Below are positions 1-7,367 of a DNA stretch of 64,000 nt, piece by piece. The translations under genes and the position numbers were made by a program. The stretch is from positions 1-64,000 of the forward strand of contig WLOP01000007.1 of the NCBI GenBank assembly GCA_009699205.1, in the 5' to 3' direction. Under the pieces are notes generated by a model, which saw only the letters and a list, made by a program, of their open reading frames with translations, did no database searches and was not told where the DNA came from. The first letter of the stretch is position 1. The number at the start of each line of letters is the position of its first letter. The DNA is from Actinomycetota bacterium (GTDB taxonomy: Bacteria > Actinomycetota > Actinomycetes > Nanopelagicales > Nanopelagicaceae).

Positions 1-3
1 CAT
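1..3 (-). CDS. start codon of a gene leaving the left edge
   Basis: The first three bases are the complement of an ATG. A GGAG ribosome-binding site lies 7 bases upstream on the minus strand (around 11-14). Everything upstream of that is nearly identical to the region before the surface-protein gene that starts at 4738. I infer another member of the LAANI/FGQGVAQT surface family begins here, but only its start codon is inside the window, so the product cannot be confirmed. Confidence 0.45.
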
Positions 4-17
4 CGCTTCTCTCCAAA

Positions 18-139
18 TTCATCGTGCAAGGTGCTCCCGTATGGACCACGCACGGCAACTTGTGAGGAGGCCGATGGGTTAACCCTTACAGGTGCAAGGG
101 GAGAGTGCAAGGCAGGGGGTTGGGCAGACCCAACCTTTT
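18..139. repeat. 122-base repeated leader element, copy 1
   Basis: This stretch aligns without gaps to 4754-4875 with about 8 mismatches in 122 positions; the first 43 bases are identical. Both copies lie directly before a minus-strand ATG. At its right end is a hairpin (GGTTGGG, 4-base loop, CCCAACC) followed on the plus strand by TTTT. The T run is on the plus side only, so the element could be a small plus-strand RNA with its own terminator, antisense to the leader, or a minus-strand 5' UTR regulator. I recognise no known riboswitch family. Confidence 0.75.
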
Positions 140-286
140 AGGATGAAATATTCTCTCAATACTTCTTAAGGGTAAGGAATTTATACTTACCACGCTCGCT
201 TCGACTCTTTTAGAAATAATATCTCTGGCCCTAAATCCACCGGAGGGTTGTTTCGAGGCTAAAGTTTTGCATATGAGAGTCACAGC

Positions 287-301
287 CCCCTGCCTCAGGG
301 G
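287..301 (+). promoter_or_regulatory. hairpin containing the ribosome-binding site
   Basis: CCCCTG and CAGGGG form a perfect six-pair stem with a three-base loop. The 3' arm carries the only plausible Shine-Dalgarno (AGGGG), 9 bases before the GTG start at 311. If folded, the hairpin would hide the ribosome-binding site of the secreted glycine-rich protein. Confidence 0.45.
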
Positions 302-310
302 CGATACCGA

Positions 311-2608
311 GTGCTAGCCCTACGGAGATTTCTTGGACTTGTTCTCATCATGCCGTTCCTATCTATTATTCCTATTGCACCAGCCCAAGCCGCCTGTACC
401 GATAGTGGTTCAGGAACAATCGCCAAATTTCTTTCTGTGGGAAGTTGTAACTGGACTGTGCCCGCCGGAGTAACGAGTGCACAAGTATTGATTGTCGGTG
501 GTGGTGGTGCGGGTGGATCAGGAACTTATGCAGGTGGCGGTGGTGCGGGACGCGTTGTTTACTTTTCAAGTTTGGCGTTAACTCCCGGAGCTTCAATGGC
601 TATCACTGTCGGCAATGGTGGCGCGCTAAATAACACAGCGTGGGAAGCAGATGTTTCCCGTGGAGGTTCTGGAGGAGACTCTTCATTCTCGTCTTACACT
701 GCAGTTGGTGGTGGTGGTGGTGCCGGAAACACAAGTGCCGCGAGATCTGGTACTCCGTTATTTACAGTCGATGGTTCATACGGTGTTCAAGGCGGAAGTG
801 TCGGTGGACAGGGTCAGGCGAATACTGCTACGTACTCATCAGGTAGTCCTACAACTGCTCCAGGTACATTAAATTCCAAAGCAACGCTCAATAGTGTCAC
901 TGCCGATAACGCCACAATCTTTTCTTATGGAAATAAATCCGGAGCAATGCCTGTCAGCACAACAGTTTGGGGTGGATCAGGTGGTGGAGGAGCCGGCGGT
1001 GTTGGTCAAGACGTGAGTGCCTGCAATATTGGCGGTAACGGAGGAATTGGAATTACTACGGCGGCAATTTCAACGCTGTTAGCATCGGCTTCATTAGGAG
1101 TTCTCTCAGGTGGCTCTCGTTACATCGCTGGAGGCGGTGGAGGTGGTGGCCGAACTAGTTATAAAAACTGCGGTAACGGATCAGTTTCCACCTACGCGAT
1201 AGGAGGCACTGGCGGAGGCGGCAACGGTGCAGTGTGGTCTGGAAGTTCTGCCCCTGCTGCCTATGCTGTAAATGCTGGGAGCGGAACAGATAATACTGGC
1301 AGTGGTGGTGGCGGTTCCGGTTGTATTTCAGCATGCAACACTTATCCTCAAACAACTGGCAAAGGTGGAACAGGTTTCGTTTTAATCAGTTACACCGTGG
1401 CTTCGAAAATTGATCAAGCACCACTCACACTCTTCTCCACCTCTGGCGCTTATGGAAGCGCACTCACCCTGACAACATCTGGCGGTAGTGCAGGTGCTAG
1501 CAGTTATGCGCTCACCGGTAGTGGCGCCACCGCATCGGGATGTTCGATCTCTGGAGCAACACTGACAGTGAGCTCCTATGGAACATGCAAAGTCACCGCA
1601 TCGCGAGCCGGAGATGACAATTACAACATTGTCTATGCAGCAGAGACGATAGTGACCTTTGCAAAAGCTGACACTCTCACTATTACTGCAAACTCTCCTT
1701 CGGCAATTTCCTACGGAGGATCCACCCCTACCAATGGATATTCCACTTCAGGTTTAGCCGGAAGTGATGCAATCTCATCTGTGACCTATACCTATACCAA
1801 CCAAGTGGGAACTGCTTCATATAACTCTGCCACTGCTCCCACTAACGCTGGTAGTTACTCCATCACTCCATCGGCGGTTACTTTCTCTACTGGCGCTAGC
1901 GCCAACTACACCAGCATTACCTATGCTGCAGGGACTTTCACTATTAATAAGGCGACACCAACAATTTCTTTAAGTTATGGAGCTTTCACAGTTGGACAAG
2001 CAGCAACGATTACTGCTGCAGTGAGTGTTGCTGGATCAGTCAATTTCATGAATTCCAGCATTTCCCTAGCTAGTTGTAGTGCTAAAGAAAGTTCGGGTTC
2101 CCTGACACTAATTTCCACATGCTCTTATACGCCAATAACCGCTGGTTCGCTCATATTTACGGCAATTTTCACACCGACTGAGAGCACTAATTACAACTCA
2201 CGGACATCATCGACTTATTCAGCTGTTGCTTATGCGCTGGTGAAAACATTAGTACTTGCTCCTCCCACTCCTTCTCCCGCCCCCGTACGGTTGGTCCTCA
2301 TTGGTCAGTCACCGCTAGTTCAAGTCGCCTCAGTACCAGCTCCAACAATTACAGGATTTAAATCAACTGGCGTCGGAACTCCGTCAATCACTACAGCTGC
2401 ACGAAATGCTTTAATCACTATTACTGGAACAAATCTGACAGGCGCAACCCTTGTGAAGGTGAATGGCGTCATTGCAACGATCACTGCAATCACTGCTACC
2501 TCAGTTACCGTTCGTATCCCAACAACCTCTTTAAGCGGAAAAATCTCTGTCTCCACCCCTGGAGGGACGGCGACGTCAGCGAATTCCTTGGTAATTACTG
2601 CGAGTTAG
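311..2608 (+). CDS. secreted glycine-rich protein with Ig-like/MBG and IPT/TIG domains
   Basis: This 765-residue exported protein probably has an adhesive or surface-matrix role. Residues 1-28 are a signal peptide (basic start, hydrophobic core, AQA cleavage region). Residues about 55-360 are very rich in glycine, with repeated GGGGAGG runs, as in many secreted glycine-rich bacterial proteins. Then come three beta-rich repeats of MBG/Ig-like type (about 368-450, 451-545 and 546-640), a Pro-rich linker (PPTPSPAP) and a C-terminal domain matching the IPT/TIG fold. No LPXTG motif or C-terminal membrane segment is visible, so the anchoring mode is unknown. The start is GTG at 311. It has no operon partner: the next gene is convergent. 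The family is inferred from composition and repeat pattern; the ligand is unknown. Confidence 0.7.
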   Translation: MLALRRFLGLVLIMPFLSIIPIAPAQAACTDSGSGTIAKFLSVGSCNWTVPAGVTSAQVLIVGGGGAGGSGTYAGGGGAGRVVYFSSLALTPGASMAITVGNGGALNNTAWEADVSRGGSGGDSSFSSYTAVGGGGGAGNTSAARSGTPLFTVDGSYGVQGGSVGGQGQANTATYSSGSPTTAPGTLNSKATLNSVTADNATIFSYGNKSGAMPVSTTVWGGSGGGGAGGVGQDVSACNIGGNGGIGITTAAISTLLASASLGVLSGGSRYIAGGGGGGGRTSYKNCGNGSVSTYAIGGTGGGGNGAVWSGSSAPAAYAVNAGSGTDNTGSGGGGSGCISACNTYPQTTGKGGTGFVLISYTVASKIDQAPLTLFSTSGAYGSALTLTTSGGSAGASSYALTGSGATASGCSISGATLTVSSYGTCKVTASRAGDDNYNIVYAAETIVTFAKADTLTITANSPSAISYGGSTPTNGYSTSGLAGSDAISSVTYTYTNQVGTASYNSATAPTNAGSYSITPSAVTFSTGASANYTSITYAAGTFTINKATPTISLSYGAFTVGQAATITAAVSVAGSVNFMNSSISLASCSAKESSGSLTLISTCSYTPITAGSLIFTAIFTPTESTNYNSRTSSTYSAVAYALVKTLVLAPPTPSPAPVRLVLIGQSPLVQVASVPAPTITGFKSTGVGTPSITTAARNALITITGTNLTGATLVKVNGVIATITAITATSVTVRIPTTSLSGKISVSTPGGTATSANSLVITAS

Positions 2609-2630
2609 CGCGTTGGGTAGCGATTTTCCT

Positions 2631-3506
2631 TTAGGTATTAGTTTGAAGAAAGTCGTTCATCACGCGTTGATACTTAGCTGCTTCCTCAAGAAAGGAACAA
2701 TGGCCCGATTCCTCAAAGATTTCCCAATGTGAATTTGGTATTTCGCGAATGAATGCTTGGCTTGTTTTAGGTGTTGATTCATCATATTTACCCGAGATTA
2801 CAAGTGTCGGTACTTTTATCTTGTGAAGGCGATCAGTGACAATATGTCCACTTAGCGTTCCTGTACAGGTTAACTCTGAATGTCCCCACATGGAGTGGTA
2901 CACATTGGGTTGCGCCATCGCTTCTTCAAAATGAGCAGCAAAATCTGCAGGCATGGGAATCCTGATGACATGGCGATCGTAGAATTTATATGCGGCCACT
3001 AAGTACTCTTGAGAATCGGTCGTTCCAGCCTCTTCATGTTTTATAATCACATCTGCGATTTCTTTAGGCATTTCTAGAACAAGACGTCTCACTTCATCAA
3101 GCCATGTTTGCGTATCACCCAATGCGCTCGAGAGGATAAGCGCTTTAAGTCCTGCTGGCTGGGTAATAGCAATTTCAGCTGCTAATAACCCGCCCCATGA
3201 TTGGCCAATGAGTGCAAAGTTATCTGCAATACGTAAATGGTTTACGAGTGCGTTGAATTCCTCAACAAAGATCGGAACCTGCCAAAACTCCTTCGGTTTT
3301 TCAAGAAGAGCCGACGAATCTCCGCAACCGATTTGGTCGTAGACAACTACCGGACGTCCCGTGCTAAGTGCATATCCAGCTACAGCTGTTGCACCTTTGG
3401 AACCGAAACCTGGACCGCCGTGCAGAATTATCAGTGGAGTTTTTCCAGATGTTAAGTCACCATGAACGGTGTATGCCGTGTGTCCATATTTCCATTCCAT
3501 CAACAT
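2631..3506 (-). CDS. alpha/beta hydrolase, proline iminopeptidase family
   Basis: This 291-residue cytoplasmic hydrolase resembles prolyl aminopeptidases and amino-acid amidases of peptidase family S33. The family's oxyanion motif HGGPG is present at about residues 29-33. The nucleophile elbow GQSWGG gives the catalytic serine near residue 102, and a C-terminal ESGH supplies the likely catalytic histidine. Length matches the F1-type enzymes (about 290 residues). There is no signal peptide. An AGGAG sits before the ATG at 3506, supporting that start over the Met two codons later. It stands alone between two secreted-protein genes, so the physiological substrate (N-terminal proline peptides or a small amide) cannot be deduced from context. 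Confidence 0.8.
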   Translation of the reverse strand: MLMEWKYGHTAYTVHGDLTSGKTPLIILHGGPGFGSKGATAVAGYALSTGRPVVVYDQIGCGDSSALLEKPKEFWQVPIFVEEFNALVNHLRIADNFALIGQSWGGLLAAEIAITQPAGLKALILSSALGDTQTWLDEVRRLVLEMPKEIADVIIKHEEAGTTDSQEYLVAAYKFYDRHVIRIPMPADFAAHFEEAMAQPNVYHSMWGHSELTCTGTLSGHIVTDRLHKIKVPTLVISGKYDESTPKTSQAFIREIPNSHWEIFEESGHCSFLEEAAKYQRVMNDFLQTNT

Positions 3507-3571
3507 TTAGCGCTCCTTTCTTGAAGTCGTAATGAATTGAGAATGATGGAAACAGACATTGCTGGGGCAAA

Positions 3572-4738
3572 TCAATTACCCGTACTTTGGAAAATCGCGC
3601 GTGTGTAATCCGCGCCATAACCCATCGATGGGCCCTGCCCAAGAAATTGCGTTCCAGCCAAAGACCAACCAGGTGAGAGTCCTGGTTCAGAGTTCGCCCA
3701 GACAGGGTAGGGACTTCCTGCCCAACCATAACTAGCTGGCAAATCTGGAGCTGAGTGCCAACAAATACCGAGGGGGCTTTCACCGCATGGGCTTCCACTC
3801 CACATCGAATCTGCTGAACCAAAGCCCACCGCCTTGTTACGAGTCCCTCCTCTATCGTCACTAAAGTACCAACCAGATCCGTTGGCAATATGTGCATCAC
3901 TGGCCGAAGACGAATTGGTAACGGTAAAGACGTCAGCACGTGGTGCTGCGGCAAGTAACGTAATAGTTGCTGGAATTGTTTCCGGAGAAGTCGAGGCGCC
4001 TGCCCAACCTGCATACATCAAATACTCACCTGTACATGACGCCTGTATTGAGGAGAAGCTTGCGAATCCATTGTACGGACCAGACCAACATAATTCCCAT
4101 CCTCCAGATGTAACGGTTGTTCCAGAAACATCAGCCTGTGGCCCAAATGGATAGTAGGAGGGCTCTGTGCTAACAGCGATATCACTACTTTCAATCGTAA
4201 CCTTATAAACTTGGCTAGAACTTACCAATGGTGAATCTATGGTGATAATAAAAGAAGTTTCATCGACAGATTCGAGAGTATATCCGGACTGAGCTTTTAT
4301 GAAACCTGATCCCGTCGCATGGACTATGAAACTGCTTAATCCGTTTGCTAGTTCAAGCGGAGTATTACTCGATTCTCCATAAACTTTAATGGTAAAAGTT
4401 TTTCCAGAGCAATGTCCGGAAGTAACATCAATATCTGAAACAGAAATACTCTTTAGATTAAAGACACCTGTAGCCGTACTTGGAGTTGGTTCAGGAGATG
4501 GTGTTGCAGTGTTGTCGAAAGCCGAGCTCGGAGTAATCGTGATGGCGCCATCGCAAGCAGTCGTTTGCGCAACACCTTGACCGAATTCAACAGGCCCTGA
4601 ATTAATGTTGATGTTGGCAGCAAGCGTGGATCCAAGTCCAAGAACTGCGGCAAGGATGATTGAACCAAGAACAAGCTTTGTTGGTTTCAGTCTTACAGAA
4701 TTCGGTTTTCCTCCACCGTTAAAATCAAAAATAGACAT
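3572..4738 (-). CDS. surface protein, LAANI/FGQGVAQT module plus C-terminal domain
   Basis: The protein has 388 residues. A short polar N-terminus (MSIFDFN) and basic residues precede a hydrophobic segment ending in STLAANI, which looks like an export signal. The family signature (INSGPVEFGQGVAQT) follows, then a roughly 150-residue beta-rich domain with a cysteine soon after the signature and a second in SGHCSGK, probably a disulfide. The C-terminal 170 residues are rich in Trp, Gly and Ser with several cysteines; I do not recognise that domain. The start is set at 4738 because GGAG lies 8 bases upstream; an in-frame ATG at 4789 is inside the repeated leader and lacks such a site. Function is unknown, probably a cell-surface structure. 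Confidence 0.65.
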   Translation of the reverse strand: MSIFDFNGGGKPNSVRLKPTKLVLGSIILAAVLGLGSTLAANININSGPVEFGQGVAQTTACDGAITITPSSAFDNTATPSPEPTPSTATGVFNLKSISVSDIDVTSGHCSGKTFTIKVYGESSNTPLELANGLSSFIVHATGSGFIKAQSGYTLESVDETSFIITIDSPLVSSSQVYKVTIESSDIAVSTEPSYYPFGPQADVSGTTVTSGGWELCWSGPYNGFASFSSIQASCTGEYLMYAGWAGASTSPETIPATITLLAAAPRADVFTVTNSSSASDAHIANGSGWYFSDDRGGTRNKAVGFGSADSMWSGSPCGESPLGICWHSAPDLPASYGWAGSPYPVWANSEPGLSPGWSLAGTQFLGQGPSMGYGADYTRAIFQSTGN

Positions 4739-4753
4739 CGAACGATCTCCGTT

Positions 4754-4875
4754 TTCATCGTGCAAGGTGCTCCCGTATGGACCACGCACGGCAACTTATG
4801 AGGAGGCCGATGGGTTAACCTTTACAGGCGCAAACGCAGAGTGCAAGGCAGGGGGTTGGGTAAACCCAACCTTTT
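4754..4875. repeat. 122-base repeated leader element, copy 2
   Basis: This is the second copy of the element at 18-139, ungapped and about 93 percent identical by hand count. It begins 16 bases upstream of the ATG at 4738. Its terminal hairpin (GGTTGGGT, AA, ACCCAACC) is followed by TTTT on the plus strand. Differences from copy 1 cluster in the hairpin loop and one internal segment, while the 43 bases nearest the gene are identical. The remaining spacer to 4968 holds nothing else I can identify. Confidence 0.75.
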
Positions 4876-4967
4876 GGAGTTTATTTTGCGTGTGAAGCAA
4901 GAATTAATCTGAAGCAAGGGTCAAAATTGGCGCGTCCACTCCGGCGTTGGATTATTGGCTAGGCGAC

Positions 4968-5813
4968 TTAGGTCGGTTTTACTCCAACCCCGTTTTCGTA
5001 TTCGACAGAGTACGAATCAGGGAAATACTTCATCGTCTCAACTGTTATTTTTGAAATTGCTCCCGCGAAAGGATCTTCCGAGGAATAATAGTTTGCAAAA
5101 GTAAAACTAGAATTAGCATCGTAAGCAGTAGGATAAGTAATATCTAATCCTCCTGTGTCAGAACTTGAACTTACTGAGCCATAGTTATTGTCATCGAGTG
5201 TTGCATCAAAAATTATTGCGACATCACTATTGGCAAGGTAGGCGTTATTTTGGTAAGGATCACCATCTTCTACGGTCCACATCAATGGAGATGTAATCGT
5301 ATCTGCCTGAGACTCGTAACCATCCTTTGTATATGCCGCGTAATCTGGATTATCTGTATAAGCCTTAAAATCTAAAACAACTCCATCACATGTATTTATC
5401 CACGAATTCGCATCGGTGTCGTAGTACTGCCCAGGGTGATCTGCTGCCGCAGCAGCTGCATCGGCATAATCGAAACTCGAAAGATCCGAATCATCAAACC
5501 CAGTGCCCACGGGCGTCAAGTTCAAGTCAGAGACTTGAACATAATCAATTCTAAACATCGAAAGTTCGTTGTCATAACGCGTAACAGGGGTAATAGTGAA
5601 GCCATCGGAGTCGCAACTTGTTGTTTGCGCAACACCTTGTCCGAATTCTACGTTTGTGTCGTTGTTAAGGGTGATGTTGGCCGCCAAAGTAGATCCAAAA
5701 CCAGCGAGTGCGGCTAGGCCACCAATCCCAAGAGTTGCCGTCAATTTTTTGCTGGAGGTACGTTTTTCTGGTAAAGAATCGTCAGGATTTGAATTGAACT
5801 TTAAAATCTCCAT
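4968..5813 (-). CDS. short surface protein, LAANI/FGQGVAQT family
   Basis: The protein has 281 residues and consists of the family module only. The N-terminus MEILKFN and a Lys-rich patch are followed by a hydrophobic segment ending STLAANI, then VEFGQGVAQT. The mature part is acidic and rich in Asp, Tyr and Ser, with conserved blocks FRIDYVQVSDLNL, CDGVVLDFKAYTD and, near the end, KITVETMKYFP. The same blocks occur in the protein at 14762-15754, so these two form a short, no-extra-domain subtype. The start has GAGAG about 7 bases upstream. It sits just downstream of the transporter-ligase operon in the same orientation but 78 bases away. The role is unknown; a fibre-like or coat subunit is one possibility. 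Confidence 0.65.
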   Translation of the reverse strand: MEILKFNSNPDDSLPEKRTSSKKLTATLGIGGLAALAGFGSTLAANITLNNDTNVEFGQGVAQTTSCDSDGFTITPVTRYDNELSMFRIDYVQVSDLNLTPVGTGFDDSDLSSFDYADAAAAAADHPGQYYDTDANSWINTCDGVVLDFKAYTDNPDYAAYTKDGYESQADTITSPLMWTVEDGDPYQNNAYLANSDVAIIFDATLDDNNYGSVSSSSDTGGLDITYPTAYDANSSFTFANYYSSEDPFAGAISKITVETMKYFPDSYSVEYENGVGVKPT

Positions 5814-5891
5814 CGCTTCACTCTCTTCTCATACCTAGAATCCATCTTCTCCACTATGGCGGGCCATCCGCTCCATAGCGCCTTCGCTTAT

Positions 5892-7367
5892 TTAAGCACA
5901 ATTACCCCGAAGAAGTAACCCTGGTAGAGGTGATTTAAGAGGCACTTTTACGCCCTCTTTAAGTGCCTGGCGCAAAACTTTGCCGTTTTCATTTCTCGGA
6001 ATCGAGGAGATCTTAAACAATGCCTGCGGAACAACCGGGACTTTCTTCCCAAGAACCTTCCCAAAGCGCTCGAGATCAAAATCATCATCCGTCACGAGTG
6101 CCAGCCCTAAAATTTCAATACCCGAAGGGTCGAGCATGGCAAAAGCTGCGCAATCGATTACGCCCAATTGGGCTTGGGCTATTTCTTCCACTGCCTCAGC
6201 TCCAATTTTGACTCCGCCGAGGTTAAACACTTCGTCCAGCCGCCCCTCCAGCACCAATGCACCGGCGCTATTGAGATAACCATAATCACCGGGATAGAAA
6301 AACCCTTCGCGGAAAAATTGTGTAGTGGCTCCTGGGTTTGCGTAATAGGAATCCGCCATGCCTAATTTGCGGTATCGCACTTCCCCAATAACTTTTGGAC
6401 CCACCACTTCGTTCTTCTCGTCCACTATTTGTAAAGTAACTAACGAGTCCATCTTGAACTCGCTGATCTTGTCGCGATTTATTTCGCGACTTGTTATTAG
6501 TCCGGCTTCCGTTGAGCCGTAGATATCAATAACTGTGCAATCTAGGTGGCTATGGATTCTTTCGATGAGAACTTGAGAGGGATGGCTGCCGGCCAAAATT
6601 ATGGTTTTCAAGAAGGGAAGATTCGTGCCGGTATTTGTAAGTAATTGTAAGAAAGTTGCAATCTGCGCTGGTGAACCCATGAGCGTCCTAATGGGGTATT
6701 TGCTCAACACTTTTGGCAATCGATAATCGACAAATCCAGAACTGAAAAAGGACCTTCCTGAAACAAGGGAATTAATCGCATGGCGATAGGTGGTTCGAGC
6801 GCTCAGAGGGAACAGTCCCATCACTTCAGGTTCTCCGGCACAGTCGAATGCACCGACCTCGGCAGCAATTGATTCGAGCTGACCAGCCGTTGCCATTGTG
6901 TACTTGAGGGTGCCCGTAGTCCCGCTCGTTGCAAATAATCTAGCCGGATCTGAAAGTTTGGCATACCCAGGAATCGATTCGAGCTCTGGTGTGCTCTTCA
7001 CTCGTTCAAGGAAAGGCTCATCGATGATAATCGTGCGATTCAAAGCAACCAGCTCATTGGGGAGAAGCGAAATATTCCAATCAATATTAAGTGGTGGGTT
7101 TGAGCGAATCAGTTTTCCGCTCGCGAAAGATACAGTTCCCAGGAAATGAAGGGCGAAGGTTGTAATAATTCCTAAATAGGAAGGTAACGTTGTATTGACT
7201 AGATGCCCTCTTGTAATTCCTTCCTCTTGTAGCACTTTCGCCATTCTGTGAGAGAGTGAATCCAACTGCGCAAAGGTAATTTCGTATTCTTCGTCGGCAA
7301 AGGCAATCTCGTTGGGTTTAGTTCGTGCCCAATGGCGCATTAACTCATCAAATTTACCGGCATCCAC
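5892..7367 (-). CDS. AMP-dependent ligase (ANL superfamily), copy 1
   Basis: This 491-residue adenylate-forming enzyme is expected to activate a carboxylic acid with ATP, usually to an acyl-CoA. The phosphate-loop motif reads ATSGTTGTLKYT, with Lys-Tyr where most relatives have Lys-Gly. Other core motifs are YGSTEAG, YPGDYGY followed by EGRLDEVFNLGG, and the catalytic lysine in PRNENGKVLR. It is shorter than typical long-chain acyl-CoA synthetases and has no carrier-protein domain. The start is GTG, sharing one base with the stop of the preceding ligase (TAGTG), so the two are translationally coupled. It is the last gene of the eight-gene transporter-ligase operon. The substrate is unknown; co-transcription with importers suggests an imported acid. 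Confidence 0.75.
   Translation of the reverse strand: MDAGKFDELMRHWARTKPNEIAFADEEYEITFAQLDSLSHRMAKVLQEEGITRGHLVNTTLPSYLGIITTFALHFLGTVSFASGKLIRSNPPLNIDWNISLLPNELVALNRTIIIDEPFLERVKSTPELESIPGYAKLSDPARLFATSGTTGTLKYTMATAGQLESIAAEVGAFDCAGEPEVMGLFPLSARTTYRHAINSLVSGRSFFSSGFVDYRLPKVLSKYPIRTLMGSPAQIATFLQLLTNTGTNLPFLKTIILAGSHPSQVLIERIHSHLDCTVIDIYGSTEAGLITSREINRDKISEFKMDSLVTLQIVDEKNEVVGPKVIGEVRYRKLGMADSYYANPGATTQFFREGFFYPGDYGYLNSAGALVLEGRLDEVFNLGGVKIGAEAVEEIAQAQLGVIDCAAFAMLDPSGIEILGLALVTDDDFDLERFGKVLGKKVPVVPQALFKISSIPRNENGKVLRQALKEGVKVPLKSPLPGLLLRGNCA

Noticed and set aside
18-139. Cyclic-di-GMP (GEMM-I) or fluoride riboswitch in the repeated leader
   Set aside because: On the plus strand CACGCACGGCAAC and GGCCGATGGGTT look superficially similar to parts of those consensuses, but the order of conserved blocks is wrong and the required tetraloop and receptor or pseudoknot segments are missing.
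3457-4014. 185-codon minus-strand reading frame overlapping two genes
   Set aside because: It overlaps the hydrolase start and the end of the surface protein in another frame, with no domain or ribosome-binding site.
4739-4789. Upstream ATG at 4789 as start of the surface protein
   Set aside because: The extra 17 residues are encoded by the repeated leader element, other family members lack them, and the ATG at 4738 has a good ribosome-binding site.
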